A stretch of DNA of 64,000 nt, taken from assembly GCA_964020085.1 (NCBI GenBank), contig OZ026600.1:3375965-3439964 (forward strand), in the 5' to 3' direction. The translations under genes and the position numbers were made by a program. The stretch's first letter is position 1; each line of letters begins with the position of its first letter. Under the pieces are notes generated by a model. The model made no database searches and had not been told where the DNA came from. It saw only the letters and a program-made list of their open reading frames with translations. Positions 1-10,690 of the stretch are shown piece after piece. The stretch comes from Micromussa lordhowensis (Eukaryota; Cnidaria; Anthozoa; Scleractinia; Lobophylliidae).

Positions 1-2387
1 GATGCCTGGAGTTCAGATTCATGACATGGGACACAAAATGGGTCTGAACGGAGTCGACAATGCCAAGTTTTTCTTTGACAATGTCCGTGTGCCTAGAGAA
101 AACCTGCTTAACCTGTATTCTGATGTTGCCGAGGATGGAACCTACAGTACAAATGTTGAGGGAAGCATTAGGAAGCGTTTCCTCACAGTGGCTGATCAGC
201 TTCTCTCTGGTCGTCTGTGTATAGCCAGCATGTCCCAGGGTAAATACCATTATTGTGATGTTTCTTACTGAGTGTAGGCACGGTGGCCTCATGATTAGTG
301 AGCTTGACCAGGGACTGAGTGGTCCAGGAAAATTGTTAAGTTTTCTTGGGAAAAATAATATTCAATTTTATTTACCATAACATTTTTATGAACAACTTCT
401 ATTAAACAGGATAGAGATTTATGACAGTGCTTTCAAACTTTTCTACTGGAAGGTATTCAAAGCAATTGTCTTTATTGCTGTCAAAAATTATGAAAGTGTC
501 AGTTAATAGGTACCTCTTTGGGGGGAGGTGTGGCGGCCTCATGGTTACTGCGTTCGACTCTAGTTTGAGTGGTCCAGGTTTGAGCCCTGGCTGGGGACAT
601 TGTGTTGTGTTGTTGGGAAAGACACTGTACTCTCACAGTGCCTCTTTCCACCCAGGTGTATAAATGGGTACTGTCAAATTAAGCGTAAGCCTGAGATGGA
701 CTGGTATCTTATCCAGGGGGGGGGGGGGTAGAAATACTCCTATACATGTTATGCTACTGAAACCAGTGCGAAAAATATCACATGCTTTGTTACTTACATG
801 TATCAACAGGTGCAGCTAAAACATGCCTTGCCATTGCCCTTCGCTACTCTGCCACTCGTCTGACTGTAGGGCCTGATGGGAAATCTGATACCCCTATTCT
901 AAAATACCAGCTCCAGCAAAATGCGCTGATGCCACTGCTGGCAGCCACCTATGCCATTGACTTTGCCCTGCAGTATGTCAAAGATTGCTGGGCTTTTCAG
1001 GTACAATGCAAATATATGGATTTTGCTTTGTGGTTACACGTATTGAAGCATTGTAAACAGGGGCACTGCCATACGTGTAGATGAGGCTGCTTATCGCACA
1101 GCTGATGGACTGAATAGGTCATAGCTGTTAATCAGTAATTTCAAATGACCGTATTTGTGTTCTCAGTACTGGATTGGAACTAGGTTCCAGTGGAGGTTCA
1201 TGTGGGGAAAAATTTGTTAAAAAGGGATTAATGTCATTTGTAGTGGTTCCCTGCATTCACCTCAGTTGCAAGCTACTGTTAGTTCCAGTTTAATACATTT
1301 TCATTCAATGTTTGAATGAGACTGGAATTAGCATGGCTAAAAGTACCTCATTTATTTCCATATGTGTGTCTAAGGAGAGGAAAAATGAATGAAGTGTCGT
1401 TATACGTCATTAGTTTCTGCTATTTAGCGTATGCAGTCCTTTCTGTCTTGCTGCGTAAGCTTGAAGCTTTGATCTAAAATAACATCACTTGAAATAGCAG
1501 TATGTAGAAGTGGGCTGTTTTTGTCAATTGACGTTTTTTTTTCTGCAAAGCTGACAACTGTTAAATTAGATATTGCTTTACAGGCAGCAGATGGATCTGA
1601 GCATGCAGATGTGGTGACCATGTGTTGTGTTATCAAGGCCATTTCTGGCTGGCATGTGGGTGAAACAGCAGCCATTTGTCGGGAGAGGTGTGGTGGGCAA
1701 GGCTATCTGTCGTGCAACAAGTTTGGTAGTGGCATTGCTGGTTCACATTCCTCGATGACAGCAGAAGGTGACAACTCAGTTCTTATGCAGAAAGTCGCTT
1801 CAGAAAGACTGATGACACTCAAGCCATCAATGCTTCAAGTCGCAGCGAGTTATGTACCAAATTTTGTGTACCGCATGTTCAGCTGGGCTGACTTGAACAA
1901 CCGGAAGTACCTGCATGCCCTATTGGAGTCACGTGAAAAAGACCTATTTATGGCTCTGGGAATGAAAATGATGAAGGCTGGGAAGAAGGGAAGGTTTGAC
2001 ACCTGGATGTACCAAGAACAGGATCTTGTCCAGGCAGCTGCTCGCGCATATGGTGAGCGGCTCATCAGTGAGTCCTTTGGCAAATCCCTTGATAAAGCTG
2101 ATGGCAGTCTACAGCCAGTCCTGAAAAAACTTCATCATCTCTATCAGATGACAGTTGTTAAAAAGGATCTTGGCTACTTTACCACCTCAGGGCTGATGTC
2201 CACAGCCACTGGTGCGAAAGTAGGAAAGGTAACTGCTGATCTGTGCCGAGATGTGGCACCGCAGGCTCTTGCCCTTTCCAATGCTTTTGGCATCACTGAT
2301 GAAATGTTAAATGCCCCGATTGCAAGAGACTGGGTCAAGTACAACACGGTTGATAACAAAGGAGAAGTTGAGGGTTTGAAGTTTTGA
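1..2387 (+). CDS. Acyl-CoA oxidase, copy 1 (3' part; 5' exons lie left of the window)
   Basis: Flavoenzyme of beta-oxidation: oxidises fatty acyl-CoA to trans-2-enoyl-CoA and passes electrons to oxygen, giving H2O2. Exons seen: 1-239, 810-1000 and 1584-2387, with GT-AG borders and phases identical to the downstream paralogue at 6016-10690. The first exon carries the central beta-domain ([20 protein letters not shown]). The last holds the family signature [10 protein letters not shown] and, further on, AEGDN, whose Glu occupies the position of the catalytic base known in acyl-CoA oxidases. The protein ends in GLKF, not a canonical PTS1 tripeptide. Compared with copy 2, the last exon has ten extra residues (around ASYVPNFVYRMFSWADLNN) in the helical C-terminal domain. 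The first intron contains SINE pieces. AATAAA near 2965 is a possible polyadenylation signal. The family call is firm; chain-length preference cannot be read. Confidence 0.93.
277..330 (+). mobile_element. SINE head fragment
   Basis: The segment resembles the tRNA-like head of the longer SINE at 522-775 (shared GTGGCCTCATGATTAGTG-like box A and GAGTGGTCCAGG), then breaks off. It lies in intron 1 of acyl-CoA oxidase copy 1. Confidence 0.55.
522..775 (+). mobile_element. tRNA-derived SINE
   Basis: It has a tRNA-like head with a box A (GGCCTCATGGTTACTG) and box B (GGTTTGAGCCCTGG), then a body with GACACTGTACTCTC, CAGTGCCTCTTTC and TAAATGGGTACTG, then TCCAGGGGGG and TAGAAATACTCCTA near the 3' end. 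A second copy of the same family lies inverted at 44252-44508, so this is a dispersed family and not a chance match. It sits in an intron of acyl-CoA oxidase copy 1. Its poly-G run suggests slippage. Confidence 0.75.
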
Positions 2388-3926
2388 TCAGTGCTTGCTA
2401 ATTGACAGTTAAACTGCCATTGAACTTTAATGATGTGATCTTGAAAAGGAAACGTTGCTATTTCATCAGGGTAAAAGCCTGTAAATCTCATTTCCACAAC
2501 AGTGGAATCGGGATTTTTCAAACCCCCGAGGGAAGTGAAAATTGGTTCAAGAAATTCAGGAAATCAAGAAAACGGAGGTCTAAATTACAGCGAAGCAAAT
2601 TCCAAGCGACACAAGTTATCATTCAAGTTTAAGTTATTGGGGGGTTTGAAAAATCAAGGTTTTGGAAATTGAGAGTCCACTGAAGAATGGACGCAAAAAC
2701 TTATAGAAGAACATTTTGACAATTTTGAGATTGTCTGTATTGTTGCTTTGTTTGTGGATGTGGTTATTTGGGACATTCTTATTTTCGAATCATCAAAATG
2801 CTTAAAACTCTACAGTTATTCTAGGTTTGATTCTCTCAAAGTAATGCTTTTCCATTCTTTAAAGAATAAGGTCAATCAGGACCCAACAGAATTTGATTTC
2901 TGTCCATTAATACATATTTCCATTCCTAAACAAACACAAATTTGGTATAACATTTGCATTTGTCAATAAATGGTAGCTTTTCAGGCAATGATATATATCA
3001 GCGATACTCTAAAAAACGTATTAAATATTCGTAAACTCTTTACCTATTTTGACCTCTTAGAGACAGGACCCGAAAAATTCTGATGAAGAAGCACTACGAA
3101 GATCTCTGATTGGTTCTGAATGTTTGCATGCGAGTGACAACCAATCAGATTCTACACTAATCTTTTCCAAACTTCGTCATCAGCAAGGAACCTTTTACGT
3201 TGAATGTCAGGGTTTTTTTGAATGTATGGTGAATTTATTTAATTTATCGTTCTAAGAATTATATTTTATTATATTGTTCTGCGATGAACACTTATTACCA
3301 GAGAGATTCTAAGTTGAACCGTTTCTAGTATCAACGGAATTTTGTTTGGTGATTTTTTTTAATTCTCGTGGCCTATACAGTCTATACTTGCGATTATTTA
3401 TTGGTATTGCGAGGAAGAATTGGCTGTTGATCACTGTAGAGACTGGAAATAAACGAACGTTTTAAACGAATTCCTATAATTTTTTTCTTGTCTGCGTATC
3501 CTTAATTGTGTTTTTATCAGTTAAAGGTGCTCTGTCAACAATTTAATCTCGGCACTGCTACTAATGTTAAAAATACTTCTTGTTTTTCATTCAATTTTTT
3601 TTTAGAAATTCTCCCCTCCGAAGTACCGACAATAAACAATAAGCCTATCAGCATTTAGCGTAGCATTCCTGAGCCTCGCGCAGCTCGCAGTCCTTGTGGA
3701 AATCGCTAGTTTACAGACCAAGCGTTTGTCCGTAGCATCCTTGTCAGGGCCGTAGCTAGCATGAGGCAAGACGAGGCAATTTCTTGATTTTGCCTTTGTT
3801 TTGAAGAAACGTTTAATTGACAAAATTATCTCTGGAAAAAATTGGATTGGTTAATATAAAACCAGCTAAAATAAGGTGGATGAATTGAGAGGAGAAGCAT
3901 TTTAATGAGGTTAATAGCCGACATTA

Positions 3927-4100
3927 ATATATCAATATTCTAACATGGCTCCGAGGCTGTCAGGTCAATCTTCTATATTTGGTGTTGTTTTCTTTGTATC
4001 TAAGTCTCCTTGGGAGAAAATTGAGAGAAAGGAACTTGAAAAATTTGTGCTTTTGACCTTGAAGCCTCGGAGCTATGCTTGAATATTGATATATCGAAAG
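3927..4100. mobile_element. Hairpin MITE
   Basis: Inverted ends of about 48 bases: ATATATCAATATTCTAACATGGCTCCGAGGCT on the left is mirrored by AGCCTCGGAGCTATGCTTGAATATTGATATAT on the right with a few mismatches. The internal part has no ORF. Non-autonomous DNA element by structure; family not identified. Confidence 0.6.
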
Positions 4101-5502
4101 TGGCCTTTCATGTGAGCTGTAAGTAGCGGTTTTTTTAAGATTTAAGGTTACAAGTTGCACTTGTTTGAAGAAACTGTTGTAGCAAAAATAGAACGAAGTC
4201 TTTGAGACGAATTCCCTAACAACGCCGAATTTGCACGAGAGGTAAGGAAACTGGCCCCTTAATGTCTTTGAGTGAGCAATTCCAGAATAGCGATTCGTTT
4301 ATTTATGTAAACGGAATATATTTTTTGCAACAGCTACTGTGTTGGAAGATGAAGAACAGAGACTCCGATGCTAAGCAAATCCAAAGCTCGCAACAAGCAT
4401 TGAGCCATTGCAATGAAGAATTCTATCCAAACATATCGAACATTTTGCAGCTTCTTTTGACCCTTCCAGTTGGCTCCTGTTCATGCGTGAGCGTTCCTTC
4501 AGCTAACTGGGAAGGCTTTTAAATCCTGATCCCAAACAGGCATGGCTAAAGCGAGGCTGAACGGGCTTGTTTTTCGCACATTCACAAACCAACTGAACCA
4601 ACGGAAATTTACAGCAGTTCTGTTTTAAAGAGATGGTATGCCTTAGCTTTCAGTAAAGATTAGACGACGGCAAACTGAAGCTTTCACCTTTCTAACTATT
4701 AAAGGAGAAGTTTACTTCTCTTAATTGTGAAAGTTAGTATCTTCTTTGTCTTTCAAGAATAAAAGATGACACTGTCTAAGTATTAGAGATGGCAATATTA
4801 TGACATGGCTGTCTCAGAGTTGAAGAAGATAAGCAAGAGTGTATCGAAACAGATTATCGATAAGTGAACGTGTATATCATCTAAGGACTAACTTTTCCTA
4901 ATTATCTACAGTATAAAATCCAGACTCGCCCAAGAGTGACTTTTCTGAAGAAAGAGCATTACTGAGCATTACAAAAGAGCATTACTGAGCCACTAGATTT
5001 CAAAATTATCTGGAGAGTATGCCCCAAGACCCCTCTAGCGGCTCGCGGCTTCGGCGCTCGAAATCTGCCTATAAGCTCTGGGATCATTCCACTTCGGAAC
5101 GGGTAGAAAACCGTTTGTAAAATAAGCTGAGAAATGACTGATGGGGGTTCAATTTACTTTTTTGCCCATTTCTATTTGAAGGAATAAAATTCATGGACAT
5201 TTTCATTACATGGGCAAGAGGAACCTAAAACCGGGGGAAGCAACCTAGTATTTGTCAGCAGGTAGAACGTTTTTCGACCTAGACTGAAAGCGTCAAAAGC
5301 CGCAAAATCTGGCTCATCCTCGGTGTAAGAACCTGTAGCACTCACCAAAAACAAAGAAAACAAAGATAATAGGCTCTAACCCTAACAATAGCTACAAAAC
5401 AAAGAAAAACTTCACAGGTTATTGCACCGAGGTAATCAAAATCTGCCAAATCCCTTCCAAACGTAAAGCTGCGGGAAGGAGTTTTCATGGAAGAAGACTA
5501 GG

Positions 5503-5881
5503 CACGATATGATAGTTGAAATAATGCTATTTAAATTAATTGTTTAGGTGCTGGTAGAAGGCAATACTGCCGATACACCAAATCCCCCTGGGTTACTACC
5601 CTTGTAAAGGAAATTTGGGAGTCCCCACTGACCAAAGAAAATTTGGCCCCAGTGGGGTTTGAACCCACGACCTCCGGAACAGATCTACCGGTGCTCTACC
5701 GACTGAGCTCCGACTCCCAAATTTCCTTTACAAAGGTAGTAACCCAGGGGGATTAGGTGTATCCGCAGTATTTCCTACTACCGGCACCTAAACAATTAAT
5801 TTAAATAGCATTATTTCGATATCACAGGTGCTACGCGGTTCAACCACTATACATGTATATACCTTTCACGATATGATAGTT
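5503..5881 (-). mobile_element. Foldback element with tRNA-like loop, flanked by a 15-bp target duplication
   Basis: CACGATATGATAGTT occurs at 5503-5517 and again at 5867-5881, a perfect 15-bp direct repeat. Between them, about 95 bases (5519-5613) are mirrored with few differences at 5713-5815, leaving a 100-base loop. On the minus strand the loop contains a tRNA-like sequence (5645-5717). A target duplication this long and a Pol III-type core suggest retroposition like a SINE; the long inverted arms are unusual for one. Confidence 0.75.
5645..5717 (-). repeat. tRNA-like sequence in the foldback loop (not a functional tRNA)
   Basis: The minus strand has a good box A (GAGCTCAGTCGGTAGAGC) and box B (GTGGGTTCAAACCCCAC), with a D arm, anticodon-like arm (CCGG/CCGG) and T arm in the right order and spacing. 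The acceptor ends do not pair well and the anticodon stem is irregular, so it is best read as the Pol III promoter core of a SINE-like element. Confidence 0.65.
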
Positions 5882-6015
5882 ACATGACGTATCCACGTCT
5901 CTGCGTTTTAATAACCGCTGACAAACCTAGTGCCTGCGGTGCTGACTGGAGATTTGATTTGTGTTGTAGTTGTGTTGTAGTACACGTATAAATCTCGCAT
6001 TTTTCCGTTTTAACG

Positions 6016-9000
6016 ATGCTTTCCACGAGTGTTCAAGCAGCAAGGGGATTTCAGCGAGCTTTTTCTAAAGTTTGCTCTCAGAAAGCTTTTCTCTCCCAGG
6101 GAATACTGTCGAGCTGTGGGATTATGAGGAGTCAGTCGCGGAAACACTTGAGCTTTCGTGATTTTTCAAGGTGTGCAGTCTTATCGCAGCTAGATCCCCA
6201 GAAACTGAGAGATGCGTGGGGAAAACCTTCCTTCGACGTGGCCCAAATGACGCACTTGCTAGATCACGACAATCACGAAAAGAGAGCGAAATTTCGGAAA
6301 ATTTTGTCAGAGGATCCCCTCATGACCCCTAAGTACAACATCTCTGTGGATGAAGAGAGAGACTTGGCACTAAAGAGACTAAAGAAACTTTGCGACCAAG
6401 GATTTATTTCGGTGTTGGACTTTAAGAACAATCCTCTGTGGATCTTTGCTGCTCATGAGCTGGCAGCTGTAGTAGATGCTGCCATGACCACAAAGATGAC
6501 AGTCCAGTTCAACTTGTTTGGTGGCACTGTCTTGAAACTGGGGACAGAGAGACATCATGACAAACTGTTGAAGGTAGCCTATGCATGTCCCCAAAAATAA
6601 TTATAACAACTTTATTTCTGTGTCAAAAATTTTAGTCAAAGGAAGAATCCTGCTTATAATAGGGCATAACCCAAGGAAGGAGGGGTGGGGGGGGGGAACT
6701 CCCCCAAGAAACAAGAATGAGGGTGCTTGTCGGAAATGTTGAAAAAAAAAAACCCTTAGAGATATCAAGATTTAGTATATACTAAAACAGTGGATAGCGT
6801 TGATGGCGCACACTGATTGGCTCGTCAAACTCCGGATATCCTGTACTATTTACCTCGGAGCAACTCGAGAGAAAATGGCATCCCGGTTTGCATCCGTGTC
6901 AAGCAAAGAAATCCGTACCGATTAAGGAACAGAACCTGCCGAACATACAAGAAGCAATGATTTTCACTTTGCTTGAGCAGAGTGTAGCTTTCACGATGTA
7001 TAAAATTTCTCGCTCCTTTGATCACCTGATGTATCATGTGACTTTTTGGGCGGCTTGTTGTAAATTGCGCGCGGGAAAATATTGGAATCGTTGCTGGAAT
7101 TTATGAATTAAAATCATTTTTTGTGGTGTATATTATCTCACTGTTTTAGTATATACTAAAACAACTATTCACCTCAGTGTCGGTGATTAGCGGTGGATAT
7201 TTGCCTCGCCGCTTTGCGGCTCGGTAAATATCCACCGCTAATCACCGACACTGAGGTGAATAGTTGTTAACTATTTTGTGGGCGTGGCTTGAACTTTTTT
7301 TACCTCTAAGAGGTACAAATTCTAAAACAACATGTTAACTGACACTTTCATAATTTTTAATAGCAATACTAGTAAAGACAATAGCTTCTAATACCTTCTA
7401 CTTGTTAAGTTGATTGTCAAATATCTCCTGTCTTATTTTTTTTTTGAAATATTCCCTAAAAGGTATTACAAAAGGTCATGTGGACCTTTTGAGGCTGAGC
7501 ACCCAAAGAGTTACTGAAACTGTTATTTTAACGTAGAACATGGATACATAGAAGAATAAAATGCATGAAATACTCTTCACATGATTAATTGAACAAAATT
7601 CAGGATTGATGATAATCCTAAAAGAAAAGCTATATATAGAATAATCAACAATTACTGAACAAGGTTGAGCAAAATATCGTGATTTGTCGTTGACAAGCAG
7701 ATTAATATTTCCCAATTTGGTCAGCTCACATCTTCTTTACCATTTTGGGAATTTAACCTACGGTACCAATACTATCTTTTGAATCACACCTAGGGTATTG
7801 ACTCCCTTGAGGATGTGGGATGCTTTGGTCTGACAGAACTTGGCTATGGTAACAATGCAGTTCAGATGGAAACAACAGCGACATATGACAAGGAAACCAA
7901 GGAATTTATCGTCAATACTCCAACCCCACTGGCACAGAAATACTGGATCACAAACGGCGCTTGTCATGCCCACCATATTATTGTGTTTTCTCAGCTTTAC
8001 ATTGATGGTGTCAATCAAGGTAGTGACCTTATTTCACTTTGACTTTATAAAAATAAAAAAGGAGACCATTATTTTCCAAGCTAGTGCAATAAAGTATTTA
8101 TCATAATGGCTCTTTTTAATCTGCTTATAAATTGATGCATCTCTGCATTCCATTCCTGGTAATGCACACATTACCAGGAATGTGAATATTTAACTGAAAT
8201 TGTTCAATCTGTAAACATGAAGGTAAGGGAAGGGATTTCTACTTAACAAAAAAACTGTTTATTTTGTGCATTGAATTGAAAAAGGTGAAACACCAAAATT
8301 ATTTTGTGAGCAGTTCATCTTAGTGATCCGTATAACCGGACCACTAAGGAATATTTAACTGAAATTGTCCAATCTGCCAACATGAAGATAAGGGATTTCT
8401 ACTAAACAAAAAAACTGTTTATTTGTGCATTGAATTGAAAAAGGTAAAACGCCAAAATTATTTTGTGAGCAGTTCATCTTAGTGACCTGTATAATCGGAC
8501 CACCAAGGAAACCAATCAGAATTCTCCTTAGCCCTTTAACTGTGAACCATTTCAGCCATATAATAAATACATAGGTTGTTTTTCTTTCCAGGTATTCATG
8601 GTATTCTGGTTCCTATTCGAGACAAAAATCTCAACGTGATCCCTGGAGTCCAGATTCATGACATGGGACATAAAATGGGTCTGAACGGAGTAGACAATGC
8701 CAAGTTTTTCTTTGACAATGTTCGTGTGCCCAGAGAAAACCTGATAAACCAGTATTCTGATGTTGCTGAGGATGGAACCTACACTACAAAAATTAAAGGT
8801 GGCATCAGAAATCGTTTTCTTGCAGTCGCTGATCAACTTCTCTCTGGTCGCCTGTGTATAGCCAGCATGGCCCAAGGTACTGGTGTTTTTTTTTATTGTG
8901 ATCACTTGCAGGACAGACCCTGGTTTCCTTGAAATGGCCCAAACATTATTAAAACATTATTAAACACATTATTAAACACTGCGCTTTTGATAAGACAATT

Positions 9001-10690
9001 TTTGACCAATTTAATTGAATGATCTGAATTTTGAAGACTATAAATTTTCCTCACCTTGTACAATGTACAATAGTTGTGTTCTTTTATTACATTTGCATAC
9101 AGTAATACACATCTTTATTTCACCAAGTGTTGTAGACTCCAATGCAATTTGGGTACCGCTCATAATAGAGTTGATGAACATTAATTTTTGCGTAATTAAT
9201 TTTTGCATTAATTTAATTAATCAATTAATTAATAACAGTAATTAATTAATTTTTGCATTAATTTTTGCGTATGTTATTGTTATTGAAAGTGTTTGTCTCC
9301 CTCACACGTATTATTATAAACAGGTGCATCAAAAGCCTGCCTCGCCATTGCCCTTCGCTACTCTGCGACTCGTCTGACTGTAGGGCCTGATGGGAAATCT
9401 GATACTCCCATTCTGAAATACCAGCTTCAGCAAAATGCACTGATGCCACTGTTGGCAACTACCTATGCTATTGAATTTGCCCTGCAGTATGTCAAGGATC
9501 GCTGGGCTTTTCAGGTAGTGTAGAATAAAGCTGCTGTATTACCAACGTGTGTTGGATTGTGAAAAATCTGGTCTAAAAAGGGTACATTTAGATTTTGCCC
9601 AGAATAGTCAGATTAAATGGGTGGAGGCAACCCAAGTAATAATGCTGCAAAGGAGACCACTGGGAAAGTTGTCCAGAGACTTTCACTGATAAAGAATTGT
9701 GATATACCACCCCCTTTGTCTTTGATCCTTGAGTAGAGTTAGACATTTTTGGCAAGAGTTTCACAGGATATCATTTTATACCTGGGTTACGTTGACAGGA
9801 ACATTGATCAGTAGCCACAGTTTGTAGATGTCACAGGATTGTTGCAGACTTAAAGGAATAAGCCTTAGGCTTGAAGCAGTTTCCCATAGTTACCATAATC
9901 TTATTTTGCTTTGTAGGCTGCAGATGGGTCTGATCATGCAGATGTGGTGACAATGTGTTGTGTTATCAAGGCCATTGCTGGCTGGCATGTGGCAGAGACA
10001 GCTACTGTTTGCCGTGAGAGGTGTGGTGGGCAAGGTTATCTGTCATGCAACAAGTTTGGCATTGATGCGGCCCTGTCACACGCTTGTATGACAGCAGAAG
10101 GTGACAACTCAGTCCTTATGCAAAAGGTAGCTACCGAAAGGCTGATGGCTTTCAAGCCTACTGAACGTCAAGTTGCAGGAGGTGACGAGGCAGACCTGAA
10201 CAACCAGGAGTATCTCCATTCCTTGTTGGAGTCACGTGAGAACAAACTTTTCATATCTCTTGGGATGAAGATGAAGAAAGCAGGGAAGGAGGGAAGGTTT
10301 GACACCTGGATGTACCAGGAGCAGGATCTTGTCCAGGCAGCTGCTCACGCATATGGTGAGCGGCTCATCAGTGAGTCCTTTGGCAAAGCCCTTGATAAAG
10401 CTGAGCCTGGTCTACAGCCAGTTCTGAAGAAACTTCATCATCTCTATCAGATGTCAGTCATCAAAAAAGATCTTGGCTACTTCACAACCTCTGAGCTGAT
10501 TTCTACAGTCACTGGTTTAAAAGTAGGGAAAGCAGCTGCTGATCTGTGTCGAGATGTAGCACCACAAGCTCTTGCCCTCTGTGATGCTTTTGGCATCACT
10601 GATGAAATGCTAAATGCTCCGATTGCAAGAGACTGGGTGGAGTATAATGCAGTGGACAACCAAGGAGAAGTTGAAGGCCTGAAGTTTTGA
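6016..10690 (+). CDS. Acyl-CoA oxidase, copy 2 (complete, five exons)
   Basis: Exons 6016-6573, 7794-8019, 8592-8876, 9324-9514 and 9917-10690 join in frame to 677 residues, a normal length for the family. Order: N-terminal helical domain, then the flavin-binding segment [14 protein letters not shown], the beta-domain with [17 protein letters not shown], then the C-terminal helical domains with [10 protein letters not shown] and AEGDN (catalytic Glu position). The reaction is the first, H2O2-producing step of beta-oxidation. The start ATG at 6016 is the first in the long ORF. The first ~47 residues lack Asp and Glu and are rich in Arg, Ser and Ala, like a mitochondrial presequence; the C-terminus is GLKF, not a PTS1. 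No clear PTS2 nonapeptide is seen, so location is open. Intron 1 carries two hairpin elements and intron 2 a tandem duplication. Closest relative is the tandem copy upstream. Confidence 0.95.
6772..7158. mobile_element. MITE with AGTATATACTAAAACAGTG ends
   Basis: TTTAGTATATACTAAAACAGTG at 6771 is mirrored by CACTGTTTTAGTATATACTAAA ending near 7160. Inside, at 6875, an ATG opens a short frame reading [13 protein letters not shown] before an early stop. It lies in intron 1 of acyl-CoA oxidase copy 2 and touches the next hairpin element. Confidence 0.6.
7161..7269. mobile_element. Near-perfect hairpin MITE
   Basis: AACAACTATTCACCTCAGTG and the following ~35 bases are mirrored almost exactly by the right half, ending AGTTGTT. 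The apex is GCCGCTTTGCGGC. A transcript through this intron would form a stem of about 50 bp. Confidence 0.75.
8184..8512. repeat. Two tandem copies of a ~165-bp unit
   Basis: GAATATTTAACTGAAATTG starts at 8184 and again at 8349. The two units share most of their sequence, including the final CAGTTCATCTTAGTGA and CGGACCAC. The array is in intron 2 of acyl-CoA oxidase copy 2, just upstream of exon 3. Confidence 0.8.

Larger units (their letters stand above)
2388..6015. other. Intergenic spacer between the acyl-CoA oxidase copies
   Basis: No convincing coding exon is visible. It holds a hairpin element (3927-4100) and a foldback element with a tRNA-like core (5518-5866); both are listed separately. 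The last ~75 bases before 6016 should contain the promoter and 5' UTR of copy 2, but I see no clear TATA box. The remainder is AT-rich and unrecognised. Confidence 0.6.

Noticed and set aside
5645..5717. Functional tRNA gene
   Set aside because: Acceptor ends do not pair and the anticodon arm is irregular; it sits in the loop of a mobile foldback.
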